A stretch of DNA of 64,000 bases from Phycisphaeraceae bacterium. GTDB taxonomy: Bacteria > Planctomycetota > Phycisphaerae > Phycisphaerales > SM1A02. The position numbers and the translations under genes were made by a program. A model generated the notes under the pieces. It saw only the letters and a program-made list of their open reading frames with translations, did no database searches and had not been told where the DNA came from. Positions 63,601 to 64,000 of this stretch are shown in pieces (the stretch's first letter is position 1; each line of letters begins with the position of its first letter). The stretch spans positions 1-64,000 of the forward strand of contig SHAP01000009.1 in assembly GCA_004213555.1 (NCBI GenBank), in the 5' to 3' direction.

Positions 63601-64000
63601 TCCGCTTGGTTCGCGGCTTTGGAGCGGTTAGGTCCCGGCGATGTGATTTGCGCGCCCTACGAACCAACTGGTGCGGAAACATGCGTGATTCAAAAAGAGG
63701 AAATCAATGACATTGCCGAGTTGGCCAACAATTTGGGCATTGCATGTGTCATTTCCGCAGGCAATGGGCGCCGAAGCATCGACGCCGATGCGGCGGCCAA
63801 CTTTGACAAGTCCTTGCAATCTTATGTCATCGCCACCGCGACATACATGGCGGCTGCACACGATCAGGCCGGGAACCCACGGATGGAGGATGCAAACTAC
63901 GGCGAGTCAGTTGATTTCCATGCTTGGGGCGACTGGGTCGTCTCGACTGGTTATGGCGACTTGTGGTCGGCGATCAATCCTGACACCTACAACGACAATG
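60694..64000 (+). CDS. Secreted Cys-rich subtilisin-like (S8) protease, incomplete
   Basis: The reading frame is open from ATG 60694 to the window end, more than 1100 codons. A signal peptide (about 1-24, ending near ATA-SGE) leads to a propeptide-like stretch (about 45-145), then about 500 residues rich in Cys (many CC pairs and W-D-x-x-C motifs such as WDVGC and WDMAC), and from about 845 a subtilase domain: Asp852 in AVIDFS, His915 in HPDHGTAV and Asn1024 in ISAGNG. The catalytic Ser lies beyond the window. GAGGAA before the start is the ribosome site. The family is secure; the substrate and the Cys-rich domain are unknown. Confidence 0.88.
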   Translation, partial: MRIFSSLCLAMVSTLLCSAFATASGELEPRVQKAKQPLSHLVAGETATGEIVVKFADEVKARAVAGQLESLGMPTKSFFRAQRLLESYPIAPAINQTQSRIDALIQRAESISGKMQPDLGGMIKVVAGGSAESLAHRLHALDCVDYVSIQTKLQPSSMFAGPTCDCNNDPASNPDCVNSGPGSCALPVTPPLCVEVSNHLECCNLGGVFSAGPCDESRAVIPLSVLTGPCSIPGAPQECQDLTSDECTAAGGAFFGQWLWNDVANNGNGVPEAGEIDANLNFVAVSCRDPLEDSDLTAGLRYPQYESTGPVTAPGGSLLACCLPPFNLCEDRRPYDCYSQGGYYQHFAAAEEFDLLPAPSGCQDPADPDEIFECPELGEDACRLLLNDPDDPLDYPAEIGLFDPTLPIQDADINLAGGPYGYPFFDCFYARPGTVFSPALGIPGAACNDGDCCRAVAEIEPACGTTGGSWDVGCREIARRLTDQCRTSGSATPPGPQIPGASGTKFFSEVPQPARGPDNDGTHLPGDYTIVTQVAEFDATCAQEWDMACAEYFRLFSYRLASRIAGESVDTPDLTHLQESLNTTGFKYGGRADYLQALSNGQLLPGEERFYAGIPGQTIPLEGDEYYYPGTGMALRGQPGEADTVVDDVLDDGTPITWGWFSPGEEFLDWGLDGEGPIFDLATLLALDPTYTNRIRDFAPSDWPDDPNTPNVMEQCGLDADGNIIDLTDAAPGIIRCEALNLRALVNDPQIPGLVINLYGPVVPNPDAPPNFIALNPYEGFVARGDNFENGECDGLFTPPSGGDGFVRELARDVENNGGSLFDFTGTINPDPTIDLGDELFRGRTARIAVIDFSYWQGHEDLDQVDEVNGVQIPRYQWKDAAGGAILPYQPRLPYVISEPGQTLITIPVLGHPDHGTAVLGLLSALDEERDWNTSGGAPVPAQGITGMVPEAQPYFFPLISRQEGNREQSAWFAALERLGPGDVICAPYEPTGAETCVIQKEEINDIAELANNLGIACVISAGNGRRSIDADAAANFDKSLQSYVIATATYMAAAHDQAGNPRMEDANYGESVDFHAWGDWVVSTGYGDLWSAINPDTYNDN

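Overview
The window reads as core chromosome of a planctomycete, most likely of the class Phycisphaerae. The clues are secreted proteins ending in short Asp-rich 'GDxNxDGxVxFxDLLxLLxxWG' dockerin-like tails (13.6-15.1 kb, 44.0-45.5 kb), a Cys-rich subtilase with WD..C motifs, a Tricorn-type protease, a ThiD2-ThiE-type fusion and a System II cytochrome c assembly pair. No lineage marker such as 16S rRNA is present, so the taxon is inferred. Genes are densely packed on both strands. The longest gene-free gaps are about 160 bases, and none reaches 300 bases. I see no tRNA, rRNA, CRISPR array, insertion sequence or prophage.

Layout. 0-6.1 kb: a lipoprotein cut by the window edge, tRNA-dihydrouridine synthase plus dienelactone hydrolase, and a large Tricorn-like protease. 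6.2-12.3 kb: purM, arfB, an MBL hydrolase, transketolase, dnaN and a zinc-ribbon membrane protein. 12.4-19.1 kb: citrate synthase, a dockerin-tailed secreted protein, a pentein-fold (agmatine-deiminase-like) secreted protein and a cation/proton antiporter fused to TrkA-N and PTS-IIA domains. 19.1-28.2 kb: N-glycosylasparaginase, a DsbD N-domain protein, a redoxin, a lipoprotein, 3-hydroxyacyl-CoA dehydrogenase, ResB, CcsA and a DUF2314 protein. 28.2-35.8 kb: an APH-type kinase, yicC, secG, tpiA, alaS, a TIM-barrel sugar isomerase and tmk. 35.7-43.9 kb: lptB with three unknown genes, a low-molecular-weight phosphatase, rpiB, leucyl aminopeptidase, the ThiE fusion, a PhnP-like MBL and a stand-alone atpG. 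44.0-50.1 kb: two tandem dockerin-tailed paralogues, a PiT-like transporter and nuoD-nuoE-(66-aa ORF)-nuoF. 50.1-64.0 kb: an iron-type ABC permease, rpoB, rpoC and a large subtilase running off the end.

The most interesting cross-window signal concerns translation starts. Twelve genes, mostly first in their transcription unit, have a TAnnnT hexamer 5 to 9 bases before the start codon and no convincing Shine-Dalgarno sequence. Others (for example alaS, the isomerase at 34.2 kb and the dockerin paralogues) have clear Shine-Dalgarno sequences. This looks like a mixed population of leaderless and leadered mRNAs. I used it to choose several starts, including GTG at 299, ATG at 19105 and GTG at 21991. 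No mobile or defence system is visible. The other novelty candidates are the pentein/antiporter pair, the unknown genes around lptB, the 66-aa protein inside the nuo cluster and the split of usually clustered genes (atpG, nuoDEF, rpoBC).
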